From: Hyphomicrobiales bacterium
GTDB lineage: Bacteria; Pseudomonadota; Alphaproteobacteria; Rhizobiales; Rhizobiaceae
Length of the DNA: 64,000 nucleotides
NCBI GenBank assembly: GCA_900473805.1
Contig: UCMS01000014.1
Coordinates: 1-64,000 of the forward strand
Direction of reading: 5' to 3'
The position numbers and the translations under genes are program-made. Below, piece after piece: positions 8,954-17,476 of the stretch. The first letter of the stretch is position 1. Every line of letters starts with the position of its first letter. The notes under the pieces are model-generated. The model was not told where the DNA came from. It searched no databases and was given only the letters and a program-made list of their open reading frames with translations.

Positions 8954-10197
8954 AGCGCCTGGTGGCGCTCGGGTGCCTCAAGCCCGTCGATCTTGCGCAG
9001 TTGCGGAAAGCCGAGCGCCCAGATCACGGCGACAGCCAGCGTTCCGATCCCGCCGACGACCACAGCAGGCACAGGGCCGATAAAATGGGCCATGGTACCG
9101 GCGCGGAATTCGCCAAGCTCGTTCGAGGCCCCGACGAAAACCATGTTGACGGCATTCACGCGACCGCGCACTTCGTCGGGCGTCCACAGCGCAATAAGCG
9201 TCTCGCGCACATAGACCGAGGCCATGTCGGCCGCACCCATCAGCATCAAGGCGGCAATCGAGAGCCACGCGGTTTCGGAGAGACCGAACAGGATCGTGCC
9301 GGCGCCAAAGAGGGCGACGCCAACGAACATGAAGGTGCCGGCATTGTGGCGGATCGGGAAACTTGCAAGAGCGATGGCGACAACGATGGCCCCGACGCCA
9401 GGTGCCGCGCGGAGGAGGCCGAGACCCCAGGGTCCGAGGGTCAGGATGTCGCGCGCAAAAACCGGCATCAACGCAATGGCGCCGCCAAGAAGCACGGCGA
9501 AGAGATCGAGCGAAATCGCACCGAGCACGACCTTTTCACCGAAGATGAAACGGAAGCCGGCAAGCAGGCTGTCGCGAGTGACCGCTTTATTGGAGACACG
9601 TTGCGGTGGACGCGGGATGGTGAAGACCAGAACGGCTGCCGCAACGAAGAACAGGAAGCAGACCGAATAGGCAACCGTCGGGCTCGCCCCATAGAGTAGG
9701 CCACCCGCGACGGGGCCGACGATAGAGGCCGTCTGCCAGGAGGACGAATTCCAGGCGACCGCATTCGACAGGTCCTTGGGCGGCACCAGATTGGGGCTGA
9801 GCGACTGGACAGCGGGGGCTGCAAAGGCGCGTTCGATGCCGAAGATCACGAGAATCGCAAAGACAATCGTTGGCTCAAAGGCATCCGCGATGGTTAGCGC
9901 CAGAAGAACGCCGCCACACAGCGCACTCAGCACCATGCACGCCGCCACGATGGCGCGCCGATTGTAGCGGTCGGCCACGGAACCGGTCACCAGGATCAGA
10001 AGAAGCGACGGCAGAAACTGCACAAGACCGATCAGGCCGAGATAGAAGGCACTTCCGGTCTGGTCATACATCTGCCAGCCGACAGAGACACTGAGTATCT
10101 GGGTGGCAAAGGCACCAAGGAAACGCGCGAAAAAGAAGCGAGCGTAGGAAGAATGCCTAAACGCCGCGAAACGGTCGTCGGCCGAGGACGGGTGCAT
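8950..10197 (-). CDS. MFS transporter (EntS-like, MFS_3 family)
   Basis: 415 residues with about twelve hydrophobic segments. SSYARFFFARFLGAFATQ near the N-terminus and VGWQMYDQTGSAFYLGLIGLVQFLPSL are typical of the MFS_3 group, which includes the enterobactin exporter EntS; VADRYNRRAI is the loop 2-3 signature. The substrate is not predictable. An alternative TTG start at 10203 is closer to an AAGG ribosome site than the ATG at 10197; both are possible. Single gene, convergent with the amidotransferase and overlapping it by four bases. Confidence 0.85.
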   Translation of the reverse strand: MHPSSADDRFAAFRHSSYARFFFARFLGAFATQILSVSVGWQMYDQTGSAFYLGLIGLVQFLPSLLLILVTGSVADRYNRRAIVAACMVLSALCGGVLLALTIADAFEPTIVFAILVIFGIERAFAAPAVQSLSPNLVPPKDLSNAVAWNSSSWQTASIVGPVAGGLLYGASPTVAYSVCFLFFVAAAVLVFTIPRPPQRVSNKAVTRDSLLAGFRFIFGEKVVLGAISLDLFAVLLGGAIALMPVFARDILTLGPWGLGLLRAAPGVGAIVVAIALASFPIRHNAGTFMFVGVALFGAGTILFGLSETAWLSIAALMLMGAADMASVYVRETLIALWTPDEVRGRVNAVNMVFVGASNELGEFRAGTMAHFIGPVPAVVVGGIGTLAVAVIWALGFPQLRKIDGLEAPERHQAL

Positions 10198-10270
10198 GGT
10201 CAAAAAAACCTTGGAATGCGGGCGAACGCCCCTGCGTTAAACATGATTCGGATTGCGTGGGCCCCATCCA

Positions 10271-10299
10271 CTTGTCCGTTAAGTCGCCAATGTCTACAT
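10271..10299 (+). promoter_or_regulatory. Candidate sigma-70 promoter of the yggT-family gene
   Basis: CTTGTC, 17 bases, then CTACAT: five of six matches in each box to the rhizobial consensus CTTGAC-N17-CTATAT. It lies 29 bases before the ATG at 10328. Found by reading, not tested. Confidence 0.45.
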
Positions 10300-10327
10300 C
10301 TCTGTCAACCAAGAAATGGAGACTTGA

Positions 10328-10618
10328 ATGGTTGCCCTCTTTCAGACGATCGACCTCGCCCTGAGCATCTTTACCTGGATCCTGATCGGGAGCGCGATCT
10401 TCTCGTGGCTGTACGCGTTCAACGTGATCAATTCCAGCAATCGCTTCGTCGCCTCGCTCGGTCAGTTCTTCTACAATGTGACAGAGCCCGTACTGCGCCC
10501 GATCCGCCGCGTACTGCCCGATCTCGGCGGCATCGACATCTCGCCGATCATCGTGCTGCTGATCATTTTCTTCCTGCGTTCCTTCCTCTGGAACAGCATC
10601 TTCCCGCTGGTGGCATAA
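10328..10618 (+). CDS. YggT family membrane protein
   Basis: 96 residues with two hydrophobic segments (about 6-30 and 73-94). The middle carries the YggT signature [23 protein letters not shown]. Family members have been connected to osmotic tolerance, cell division and membrane-protein assembly in different bacteria, with no settled mechanism. A short leader with a GGAGA site precedes the ATG. Single gene with its own promoter and a shared terminator. Confidence 0.88.
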   Translation: MVALFQTIDLALSIFTWILIGSAIFSWLYAFNVINSSNRFVASLGQFFYNVTEPVLRPIRRVLPDLGGIDISPIIVLLIIFFLRSFLWNSIFPLVA

Positions 10619-10645
10619 CTCGATCACCTGGGATCTTTCCAAACA

Positions 10646-10684
10646 AAAAAGTCCTCCGGATCAACCCGACCCGGAGGACTTTGT
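10646..10684. terminator. Bidirectional intrinsic terminator between yggT and ppa
   Basis: A ten-base stem, AGTCCTCCGG pairing with CCGGAGGACT, encloses an 11-base loop, flanked by AAAAAA on the left and TTGTT on the right. It sits between two convergent genes and can serve both, with the longer U tract available to the leftward ppa transcript. Confidence 0.85.
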
Positions 10685-10713
10685 TATTGAATGACCACGG
10701 TCAGAAACGGTAC

Positions 10714-11247
10714 TTACTTCTCGTCTTTGGCGCGCTGGATCGATTCCAAGATGATCTTCTTGGCGGCGTCGACGTCCATCCAGTCGCCGATCTTCACCCA
10801 CTTGCCGGGTTCCAGATCCTTGTAGTGCTCGAAGAAGTGCTGGATCTGCTTGAGCGTGATTTCCGGAAGATCGGTGTAATTGGCGATCTTGTCGTAACGG
10901 CGGGTCAGCTTCGGCACCGGAACGGCAAGGATCTTCTCATCCATGCCACCGTCGTCTTCCATCATCATCACGCCGATCGGGCGAACGTTGATGACGCAGC
11001 CAGGCACCAGCGGGCGGGTGTTGCAGATCAGAACGTCGAGCGGATCGCCATCCTTGCAGAGCGTATGCGGCACGAAACCGTAATTGCCCGGATAGGTCAT
11101 CGGGGTATAGAGAAAGCGATCGACGACGAGCGTGCCGGCATCCTTGTCCATCTCGTACTTGATCGGTTGGCCACCAACCGGAACTTCAACGATGACGTTG
11201 ATGTCTTCCGGCGGGTTCTTGCCAATGGCAATTGCATCGATACGCAT
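10714..11247 (-). CDS. ppa: Inorganic pyrophosphatase
   Basis: Hydrolyses pyrophosphate released by biosynthetic reactions, in the cytoplasm. 177 residues, a family I enzyme. DGDPLDVL is the metal-binding signature. [26 protein letters not shown] and the lysine-rich end [13 protein letters not shown] are typical. Single gene, convergent with yggT and divergent from the secreted protein at 11371. Confidence 0.96.
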   Translation of the reverse strand: MRIDAIAIGKNPPEDINVIVEVPVGGQPIKYEMDKDAGTLVVDRFLYTPMTYPGNYGFVPHTLCKDGDPLDVLICNTRPLVPGCVINVRPIGVMMMEDDGGMDEKILAVPVPKLTRRYDKIANYTDLPEITLKQIQHFFEHYKDLEPGKWVKIGDWMDVDAAKKIILESIQRAKDEK

Positions 11248-11370
11248 GTCTGGACCCCGTAGAGTGTTGAATTCTGGCGCTACCTAATGCGAAATATTGC
11301 GCAATGCAACACGGCTTTCGGTGAAGCTTGGGTGACAACGCCGCCCCTTTCACTATCTGAGGAGAGGAAA

Positions 11371-11994
11371 ATGCCCATAAGGATCCTGCGGGTCGCAATC
11401 ATGGCACTCGCAATCGCCGCCCTGCCGAAAGCCATTCTGGCCAACGACAGCGTCTACACCGACCTTGATCTCGACAACTGCCAGACCTTGGCGGAAGACC
11501 CGATGGGCGTATCGCTCAAATGCAAGGGCTATCGTGGCGAACCCGTCTATTTCAAGGAGGGCGACCTGCGCCAGAGCGTGTTTTACGGACGCGTGGATCA
11601 GGAACTCATCGATGGTGGGTTCGAGAGCTTCGCAGCATTCAATCACGTTAACACGAAAGTCGAGTGGCGCCTCGGTGACGATGGCAAGCCCTTTGCCGCA
11701 ATCCTGCGCTGGTTCATCGACAATCCGGGGCCAGATGGTGGCTCGACCCGGGAATCCCGTGGCGAAATCCTCGTCGTCTCCCGCGTCGGCACGGCAGACT
11801 ATGGCGGGTCCTGCATGGTCGCGCTCGTGGATGCCAAGGCCAATCCCGATGCCAATGCATTGGCACGCCAGATGGCCGATGACACGGCGTCCGATTTTGC
11901 CTGCGGCATGCAGGAACCCGAGTGGGTCGGCAAGCGGGGCGATCTCGTGAGCGACCGAACCTTCAGCTGGCCCGAGGGCTACGTGGTGGAATGA
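11371..11994 (+). CDS. Hypothetical secreted protein
   Basis: 207 residues. I do not recognise a named family. A signal peptide is clear: IRILRVAIMALAIAALPKAILA, cleavage likely after residue 22-24. The mature part is mixed alpha/beta with four cysteines (in DNCQTL, LKCKGY, GSCMV and FACGMQ) that could form two disulfides in the periplasm. The start at 11371 follows a strong GGAGAGG; earlier in-frame starts from 11287 would bury the signal peptide. Single gene between ppa and a convergent GNAT gene. Confidence 0.75.
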   Translation: MPIRILRVAIMALAIAALPKAILANDSVYTDLDLDNCQTLAEDPMGVSLKCKGYRGEPVYFKEGDLRQSVFYGRVDQELIDGGFESFAAFNHVNTKVEWRLGDDGKPFAAILRWFIDNPGPDGGSTRESRGEILVVSRVGTADYGGSCMVALVDAKANPDANALARQMADDTASDFACGMQEPEWVGKRGDLVSDRTFSWPEGYVVE

Positions 11995-12009
11995 GGCGCA
12001 ATCGCAGCG

Positions 12010-12516
12010 TCAGTTCCAGATGAAGCCCAGTTTCTTCAGATGCACGTCGTCGAAATCTTCCATGCCCTCGACGGCATCCACGCCGCCGTTCGAACGGAAG
12101 AAATTGGCGGCGATCTCGCTGTCTTCCAGGCACCAGACGACCATGCCTTCGCAGCCCAGCGATTTCAGCAGTCGGCGCGCTTCGTGGAAGAGCTGATAGC
12201 CGAGGCCGATGCCCTGATATTCGGGGCGCAGGTAAAGTTCGTAAATCTCGCCTTCATGGGGGAGCGCACGCGCCCGGTTCAGACCGAGCGAGGCATAGCC
12301 GGCAACCGTCCCGGCAACCTCGACCACCAGAATGGTCGCTGGGCCCCGTGTGGCCTTGCGCCACCAGGCCTCTCCCCGACGCTCGATCATGCGTGTCAGC
12401 GCCCGATGCGGAATGATACCGGAATAGGCGTGCTGCCAGGCATTGCGATGCACATCCGCAATAGCGGCTGCATCAGTCGGCCCTGCCAGGCGCATGTCGA
12501 TCGACAACGTCTTCAT
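12010..12516 (-). CDS. GNAT family N-acetyltransferase
   Basis: 168 residues with the GNAT order: an N-terminal IADVHRNAWQHAYSGIIP region, core strand VAGYASLGLNR, the strand YELYLRPEYQGIGLGYQLF carrying the acetyl-CoA-binding R/Q-x-x-G-x-G loop, and a final ANFFRSNGGVDAVEG. The acceptor amine is unknown. The ATG at 12516 has a GGTGAG seven bases upstream; the open frame continues 13 codons further. Downstream of typA on the same strand but separated by a terminator. Confidence 0.82.
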   Translation of the reverse strand: MKTLSIDMRLAGPTDAAAIADVHRNAWQHAYSGIIPHRALTRMIERRGEAWWRKATRGPATILVVEVAGTVAGYASLGLNRARALPHEGEIYELYLRPEYQGIGLGYQLFHEARRLLKSLGCEGMVVWCLEDSEIAANFFRSNGGVDAVEGMEDFDDVHLKKLGFIWN

Positions 12517-12636
12517 AACGTAACTCACCCTGTGCATGTCCGACACGTCGAACACGAACTCAAGCCTTCATCGGCCTGGGCAAAGTTAACGCTTTTTTAA
12601 TCCTGCTCGCAAGGCAAGACGAACCACATGCACAAA

Positions 12637-12667
12637 CAAAACCCCGGCCTTTTAGACCGGGGTTTCA
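12637..12667 (-). terminator. Intrinsic terminator of typA
   Basis: Read leftward: AAACCCCGG and its complement CCGGGGTTT form a nine-base stem around a nine-base loop, continuing into a TTTTGTTTG tract. It starts 25 bases after the typA stop. Confidence 0.85.
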
Positions 12668-12691
12668 AAATGGGACATATTTTCAAAGACT

Positions 12692-14521
12692 TCAGCCGGC
12701 AGCGGAAGCCTTGGCCTTTTCCATGCGCTTGCGGTCGTTCGCATCGAGGAACATCTTGCGCAGACGGATCGACTTCGGCGTCACTTCGACGAGCTCGTCG
12801 TCCTGGATCCAGGACAGCGCGCGCTCGAGCGTGAACTTGATCGGCGGGGTGAGCTTGACCGCTTCATCCTTGCCGGCCGCACGGATGTTGGTGAGCTTCT
12901 TGCCCTTGAGAACGTTCACTTCCAGATCGTTGTCGCGGCTATGGATGCCGATGATCATGCCCATATAGACCTTCTCGCCGGCATCGATGATCATCGGGCC
13001 GCGGTCTTCCAGGTTGAACAGAGCATAGGCCACGGCTTCGCCGGCTTCGTTGGCGAGCAGAACGCCGTTCACGCGGCCACCGATCTCACCCTTGTAGGGC
13101 TGGTAGTCGTGGAACAGACGGTTCATCACGGCCGTGCCGCGCGTATCGGTCAGGAGTTCCGACTGATAGCCGATCAGACCACGGGTCGGCGCGAAGAAGA
13201 CGAGGCGAACGCGGTTACCGCCCGACGGACGAAGCTCGACCATTTCGGCCTTGCGCTCCGACATCTTCTGCACGACGACGCCGGAATGCTCTTCGTCGAC
13301 GTCGATGACGACTTCTTCGATCGGCTCCATCATCTGGCCGGTCGCTTCGTCCTTGTGCATGACGACGCGCGGACGCGACACGGCAAGCTCGAAACCTTCA
13401 CGGCGCATGTTTTCGATCAGAACGGCGAGCTGAAGTTCACCACGGCCGGACACGAAAAACGAGTCCTTGTCGGCCGACTCTTCGATCTTCAGAGCAACGT
13501 TGCCTTCGGCTTCCTTGAACAGGCGATCGCGGATGACACGGCTCGTAACCTTGTCGCCTTCGGTGCCGGCAAGCGGACTATCATTGACGATGAAGGACAT
13601 CGTCACGGTCGGCGGGTCGATCGGCTGCGCCTTCATGGCTTCGGTCACGGCCGGATCGCAGAAGGTGTCGGCGACCGTGCCCTTGGAGAGGCCTGCGATG
13701 GCGACGATGTCGCCGGCATGGGCTTCTTCGATGGCGGTGCGCTCGATGCCGCGGAAGGCGAGGATCTTGGAAATACGGCCCTGCTCGATGAGCTTGCCGT
13801 CCTGACCGAGAACCTTGACCGCCTGGTTCGGCTTGATCGAACCGGCAGCGATGCGACCGGTGATGATGCGGCCGAGGAAGTTGTTGGCTTCCAGGATCGT
13901 GCCAATCATCTTGAACGGGCCTTCTTCGACGGTCGGAGCCGGAACATGCTTGACCACGAGGTCGAGCAGCGGCTTCAGGCCTTCTTCCTGCGAACCATTC
14001 GGATCGGTGTTCATCCAGCCGGAGCGGCCAGAACCGTAGAGGATCGGGAAGTCGAGCTGTTCGTCGGTCGCGTCGAGCGCGGCGAAGAGGTCGAACACTT
14101 CGTTGACGACTTCGTCGATACGGGCGTCCGGACGGTCGACCTTGTTGATCGCAACGATCGGGCGAAGACCGACCTTGAGCGCCTTGCCGACCACGAACTT
14201 GGTCTGCGGCATCGGGCCTTCGGCAGCATCGACGAGAACGATTGCGCCATCGACCATCGACAGAATGCGCTCGACTTCACCGCCGAAGTCGGCGTGGCCG
14301 GGGGTATCGACGATGTTGATGCGGGTGTCCTTCCACTCGATCGACGTCGCCTTGGCGAGAATGGTGATCCCGCGCTCCTTTTCGATGTCGTTCGAGTCCA
14401 TCACGCGTTCCATCACGCGCTGGTTCTCGCGGAACGAGCCGGACTGCTTGAGGAGCTCGTCGACGAGGGTCGTTTTCCCATGGTCAACGTGCGCAATGAT
14501 CGCGATATTGCGGAGGTTCAT
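12692..14521 (-). CDS. typA: Translational GTPase TypA/BipA
   Basis: Ribosome-associated GTPase related to EF-G and LepA, used in ribosome assembly and stress adaptation. 609 residues. G1 is AHVDHGKTTLVD (residues 10-21), followed by RGITI, DTPGHADFGGEVER and NKVDRPDAR. The C-terminal part has FFAPTRGLIGYQSELLTDTRG and the lysine-rich KGKKLTNIRA typical of BipA. An upstream TTG would add two residues; the ATG at 14521 is the natural start. Single transcription unit. Confidence 0.96.
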   Translation of the reverse strand: MNLRNIAIIAHVDHGKTTLVDELLKQSGSFRENQRVMERVMDSNDIEKERGITILAKATSIEWKDTRINIVDTPGHADFGGEVERILSMVDGAIVLVDAAEGPMPQTKFVVGKALKVGLRPIVAINKVDRPDARIDEVVNEVFDLFAALDATDEQLDFPILYGSGRSGWMNTDPNGSQEEGLKPLLDLVVKHVPAPTVEEGPFKMIGTILEANNFLGRIITGRIAAGSIKPNQAVKVLGQDGKLIEQGRISKILAFRGIERTAIEEAHAGDIVAIAGLSKGTVADTFCDPAVTEAMKAQPIDPPTVTMSFIVNDSPLAGTEGDKVTSRVIRDRLFKEAEGNVALKIEESADKDSFFVSGRGELQLAVLIENMRREGFELAVSRPRVVMHKDEATGQMMEPIEEVVIDVDEEHSGVVVQKMSERKAEMVELRPSGGNRVRLVFFAPTRGLIGYQSELLTDTRGTAVMNRLFHDYQPYKGEIGGRVNGVLLANEAGEAVAYALFNLEDRGPMIIDAGEKVYMGMIIGIHSRDNDLEVNVLKGKKLTNIRAAGKDEAVKLTPPIKFTLERALSWIQDDELVEVTPKSIRLRKMFLDANDRKRMEKAKASAAG

Positions 14522-14626
14522 ATCCAAGATCTCTGAGTGCTGGGGCGCAATACGGGAGAGAGGCGCCGATTTACTTTGGCGCGCTCATACCTTGTTTTTT
14601 GCATTTGCGAAAGGGGGAAACGCCCA

Positions 14627-14668
14627 AACGCGCCGGCGATGGTTACCGCCGGCGGTGAATTTGAGCGG
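14627..14668 (-). terminator. Possible terminator of the M3 peptidase gene
   Basis: CGCCGGCG occurs twice (around 14631-14638 and 14647-14654), separated by eight bases, and can form a GC-only stem. It is 26 bases past the M3 peptidase stop, but only short T runs follow. Weak call. Confidence 0.3.
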
Positions 14669-14679
14669 TCATGGCAGGC

Positions 14680-16743
14680 TTAGGCCGCGAGCCCCTTCTT
14701 CTTCAACATCGCCTCAGGGCTCGGCATCTTGCCGCGAAAGGCCTTGTAGGCATCTTCGGGGTCGACCGATCCGCCGGACGCATAGATATGCGTTTTCAGC
14801 TTCGATGCCATCTCCGGATCGAAGGGATTACCCGTTTCCTCGAAAGCGGCGAAGGCATCCGCATCGAGCACTTCCGACCACATGTAGGAATAGTACCCGG
14901 CAGAATAACCGTCGCCGGAGAAGACATGCTGGAAGTGCGGCGTGGCATGGCGCATGACGATCGACGACGGCATGCCGATCTTTTCCAGAACTTCGGCCTG
15001 GACCGCCATCGGATCCTCGACCGCCCCGCGCGTATGGAAGGCCATATCGACCAGCGCAGACGACGTGAACTCGACCGTATTGAAGCCGGCATTGAATGTC
15101 CGGGCCGCGAGCACCTTGTCGAGCAGCGCCTGCGGCATCGGCTCGCCCGTCTGGTAATGCACCGCATAGGTCTTGAGGATTTCGGGCACGGTCAGCCAGT
15201 GCTCGTAAAGCTGCGACGGCAGTTCGACGAAATCGCGCGAGACGCCGGTACCGGAAACCGAGGGATAGGTGACGTTGGACAGCATACCGTGGGCGGCGTG
15301 GCCGAATTCGTGGAACAGCGTCCGCGCATCATCGAGCGACAGCAGCGCCGGCTTGCCGGCCTCGGGCTTTGCGAAATTGCAGACATTGTAGATGATCGGC
15401 AGCTCGCCCTGGCGGCCGTTTTTCAAGGGCAGGCGGTGCTGCGACTGGAAGCTGCTCATCCAGGCGCCGGAACGCTTCGAAGGTCGAGCAAAATAGTCGC
15501 CGAGGAAAAGCGCAACCAGCGTGTCGTTGCGGTCGCGGATTTCAAAGACGCGCACATCGGGGTGGTAACCGACGACATTGGCAAGCGGCACGGCGCGGAT
15601 GCCGAAGATGCGGCCGGCAACGTCGAAGCAGGCCTCGATGATCTTCTCGAGCTGCAGATAAGGTTTCAGCTCGGCTTCCGAGAAGTTGAACGTCTGCGCG
15701 CGCAGCTTCTCCGCATAGTGACGCCAATCCCAGGGTGCCACCTCGTGGTTCTTGCCCTCATCGGCGATCAGGGCGGCGAGTTCCGCCTCCTCTGCCCGCG
15801 CCTGCGATACGGCCTTTTCCCAGACCTGCATCAGAAGCCCGTTCACCGCTTCCGGCGTTTTCGCCATGGTGTTGTCGAGCTTGAGAGAGGCATAGTCCTT
15901 GTAGCCCAGCAGCGCCGCCTTTTCCGCCCGAAGCGCCAGCGTCTCCTGGACGATGCCGCGATTGTCGGTCTCGCCACCATTGATCCCGCGCGACGTCCAG
16001 GCCTTGAAAGCCGTCTCGCGCAGATCGCGGCGCTCCGAGAAGGTGAGGAAGGGCTCGATGATCGAGCGCGACAGCGTCACCACATGGCTGTGTCCGCCGC
16101 CGTGTGCGGTCGCGGCAGAGGCCATCGCATCACGGAGAAATGCGGGAATGCCGGCGAGATCTTCTTCTCCCACAAGCGGCAGGATCCAGGTAGATTCATC
16201 CGCAAGCACGTTCTGGCCGAAATTGGCGCCGAGGCTTGCCAGCCGCTCGTTGATCGCTGCTAGCCGCTCCTGCTCCGCCTTCGGAAGCTTGGCACCCGAC
16301 TTCACGAAACCCTTCCAGTGGCGCTCCAGCACTCGGGTCTCTTCAAGCGTCAGATTAAGCGCATCGCGGCGGGTCCAGAGATCGTCGATCCGGGCAAACA
16401 GCGCTGCATTCATGCCGATCTTCGAATAGTGGCGCGACATCTTCGGCGCGATCTCGCGTTCCAGAGCTTGGATGCCCGGATTGGTATGGGCGCCCGCCCG
16501 GTTCCAGAAGAGCGCCGAGACGCGGGAAAGGGCATCGCCGGCGATCTCGAGCGCCACGATCGTGTTGGCGAAGGTCGGCGGCTCCTGATTGTCGGCAATC
16601 GCGTCGATCTCCGCCTCGTGCTCCCTTAGAGCCGCCTCGAAGGCGGGCGCATAGTCGTCATCGCCGACCTGTTCGAATTGCGGCAAGCCATGCGGCCCCT
16701 GCCAGTTGATGACAGCGGGATTGAAGACGGACGACTCAGCCAT
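14680..16743 (-). CDS. M3 family metallopeptidase (oligopeptidase A / dipeptidyl carboxypeptidase type)
   Basis: Zinc-dependent cytoplasmic oligopeptidase. 687 residues, the normal length for OpdA/Dcp. The zinc motif HEFGHAAHG is at about residues 474-482, with a downstream NTVEFTSSALVDM likely carrying the third ligand. ENAMLEAE-type motifs from other families are absent, and there is no signal peptide. OpdA and Dcp cannot be separated safely by eye. A strong AGGAGG lies seven bases before the ATG. Single gene. Confidence 0.9.
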   Translation of the reverse strand: MAESSVFNPAVINWQGPHGLPQFEQVGDDDYAPAFEAALREHEAEIDAIADNQEPPTFANTIVALEIAGDALSRVSALFWNRAGAHTNPGIQALEREIAPKMSRHYSKIGMNAALFARIDDLWTRRDALNLTLEETRVLERHWKGFVKSGAKLPKAEQERLAAINERLASLGANFGQNVLADESTWILPLVGEEDLAGIPAFLRDAMASAATAHGGGHSHVVTLSRSIIEPFLTFSERRDLRETAFKAWTSRGINGGETDNRGIVQETLALRAEKAALLGYKDYASLKLDNTMAKTPEAVNGLLMQVWEKAVSQARAEEAELAALIADEGKNHEVAPWDWRHYAEKLRAQTFNFSEAELKPYLQLEKIIEACFDVAGRIFGIRAVPLANVVGYHPDVRVFEIRDRNDTLVALFLGDYFARPSKRSGAWMSSFQSQHRLPLKNGRQGELPIIYNVCNFAKPEAGKPALLSLDDARTLFHEFGHAAHGMLSNVTYPSVSGTGVSRDFVELPSQLYEHWLTVPEILKTYAVHYQTGEPMPQALLDKVLAARTFNAGFNTVEFTSSALVDMAFHTRGAVEDPMAVQAEVLEKIGMPSSIVMRHATPHFQHVFSGDGYSAGYYSYMWSEVLDADAFAAFEETGNPFDPEMASKLKTHIYASGGSVDPEDAYKAFRGKMPSPEAMLKKKGLAA

Positions 16744-16879
16744 GCGTTAACCTCCTGAAGCTCCGCGCAACTGCCGGCGAAGCACTGATTTTCCACCATG
16801 TTATCCCGGCAAAGCGAGGGCAAGCACGCAAAAATCAGTGAACAAGGGCAGATTTTTCCACAGCGGAAACCGCGCCTGA

Positions 16880-16908
16880 TTGACGTAGTTTCGAATAAGC
16901 CCATAGAT
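16880..16908 (+). promoter_or_regulatory. Candidate sigma-70 promoter for the 16940 gene
   Basis: TTGACG and ATAGAT are separated by 17 bases, five of six matches at -35. The predicted start of transcription is about 25 bases before the ATG at 16940, and a GAAAGGA ribosome site lies between. Confidence 0.45.
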
Positions 16909-16939
16909 CGATTCATCCTATGAAAGGACGGTCACGGCC

Positions 16940-17368
16940 ATGGAAATCTTTCCAATCCAACCGGTAGGCATCTCATCCCTCCGCGTCAAAGAAAGCAGCA
17001 CGCAGACGGATGTCCGCCTGAATGATCTGACGCCCAAGGTAAACTCTTCGAAAGAAACCGAAGTCTTCGAAGAGGCACTGTCGGTCTTTGCCAGCATGAC
17101 GCCGCGGCGCCTGCGCGAAATTGCCTCAGAGAGCTTCCAGCGGGAGGAGATCGACGCCGACACCTATCGCGAACTGTCGACGGAACTGCCGCTCCAGATC
17201 GTCGACCGCAACGGCAACATCATGGATCTGTCGACGCTGACCGACGATTCCCAATTCGACTACGCGGAATACTACCGCACGCAGCAGTCGCTCGCGGAAA
17301 TGATCGGCGACATGGACATGGCCGGCTCCTACGCCAAGGTGCTCGACTTCTTCTCGAAATCGACCTGA
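16940..17368 (+). CDS. Hypothetical protein, cytoplasmic
   Basis: 142 residues that I do not recognise. No signal peptide or membrane segment. It is acidic and mostly helical, with LSVFASMTPRRLREIASESFQREEIDADTYRELS in the middle reminiscent of small helical regulators, and a short beta-like LPLQIVDRNGNIMDLS. It has its own predicted promoter and a downstream terminator, so it is a single-gene unit between an M3 peptidase and a Bcr-type exporter. Codon use matches the neighbours, supporting a real gene. Confidence 0.75.
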   Translation: MEIFPIQPVGISSLRVKESSTQTDVRLNDLTPKVNSSKETEVFEEALSVFASMTPRRLREIASESFQREEIDADTYRELSTELPLQIVDRNGNIMDLSTLTDDSQFDYAEYYRTQQSLAEMIGDMDMAGSYAKVLDFFSKST

Positions 17369-17431
17369 TCACGCCCGGGGCGAGAATTGGCACTCGATCG
17401 AGAGCGCCAATCACACTAAGTCATCAGCACG

Positions 17432-17458
17432 AGGCGCCGCGACGGCGCCTTTCTTCTT
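17432..17458 (+). terminator. Intrinsic terminator after the 16940 gene
   Basis: AGGCGCCG pairs with CGGCGCCT around a three-base loop (17432-17450), followed by TTTCTTCTT. A second hairpin without a T tract, ATTGGC...GCCAAT, lies just before it (17386-17411). The terminator ends only 18 bases before the next ATG. Confidence 0.8.
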
Positions 17459-17476
17459 GATGCCGGACGAGTTCTG

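Noticed and set aside
12941..14536. A 531-codon open frame antisense to typA
   Set aside because: It mirrors the typA coding frame, has no domain or ribosome site, and is the expected by-product of high-GC codon use on the real strand.
14671..16263. A 530-codon open frame antisense to the M3 peptidase gene
   Set aside because: Composition is biased (Arg/His/Gly rich) with no family resemblance; the opposite strand encodes an intact HEFGH peptidase.
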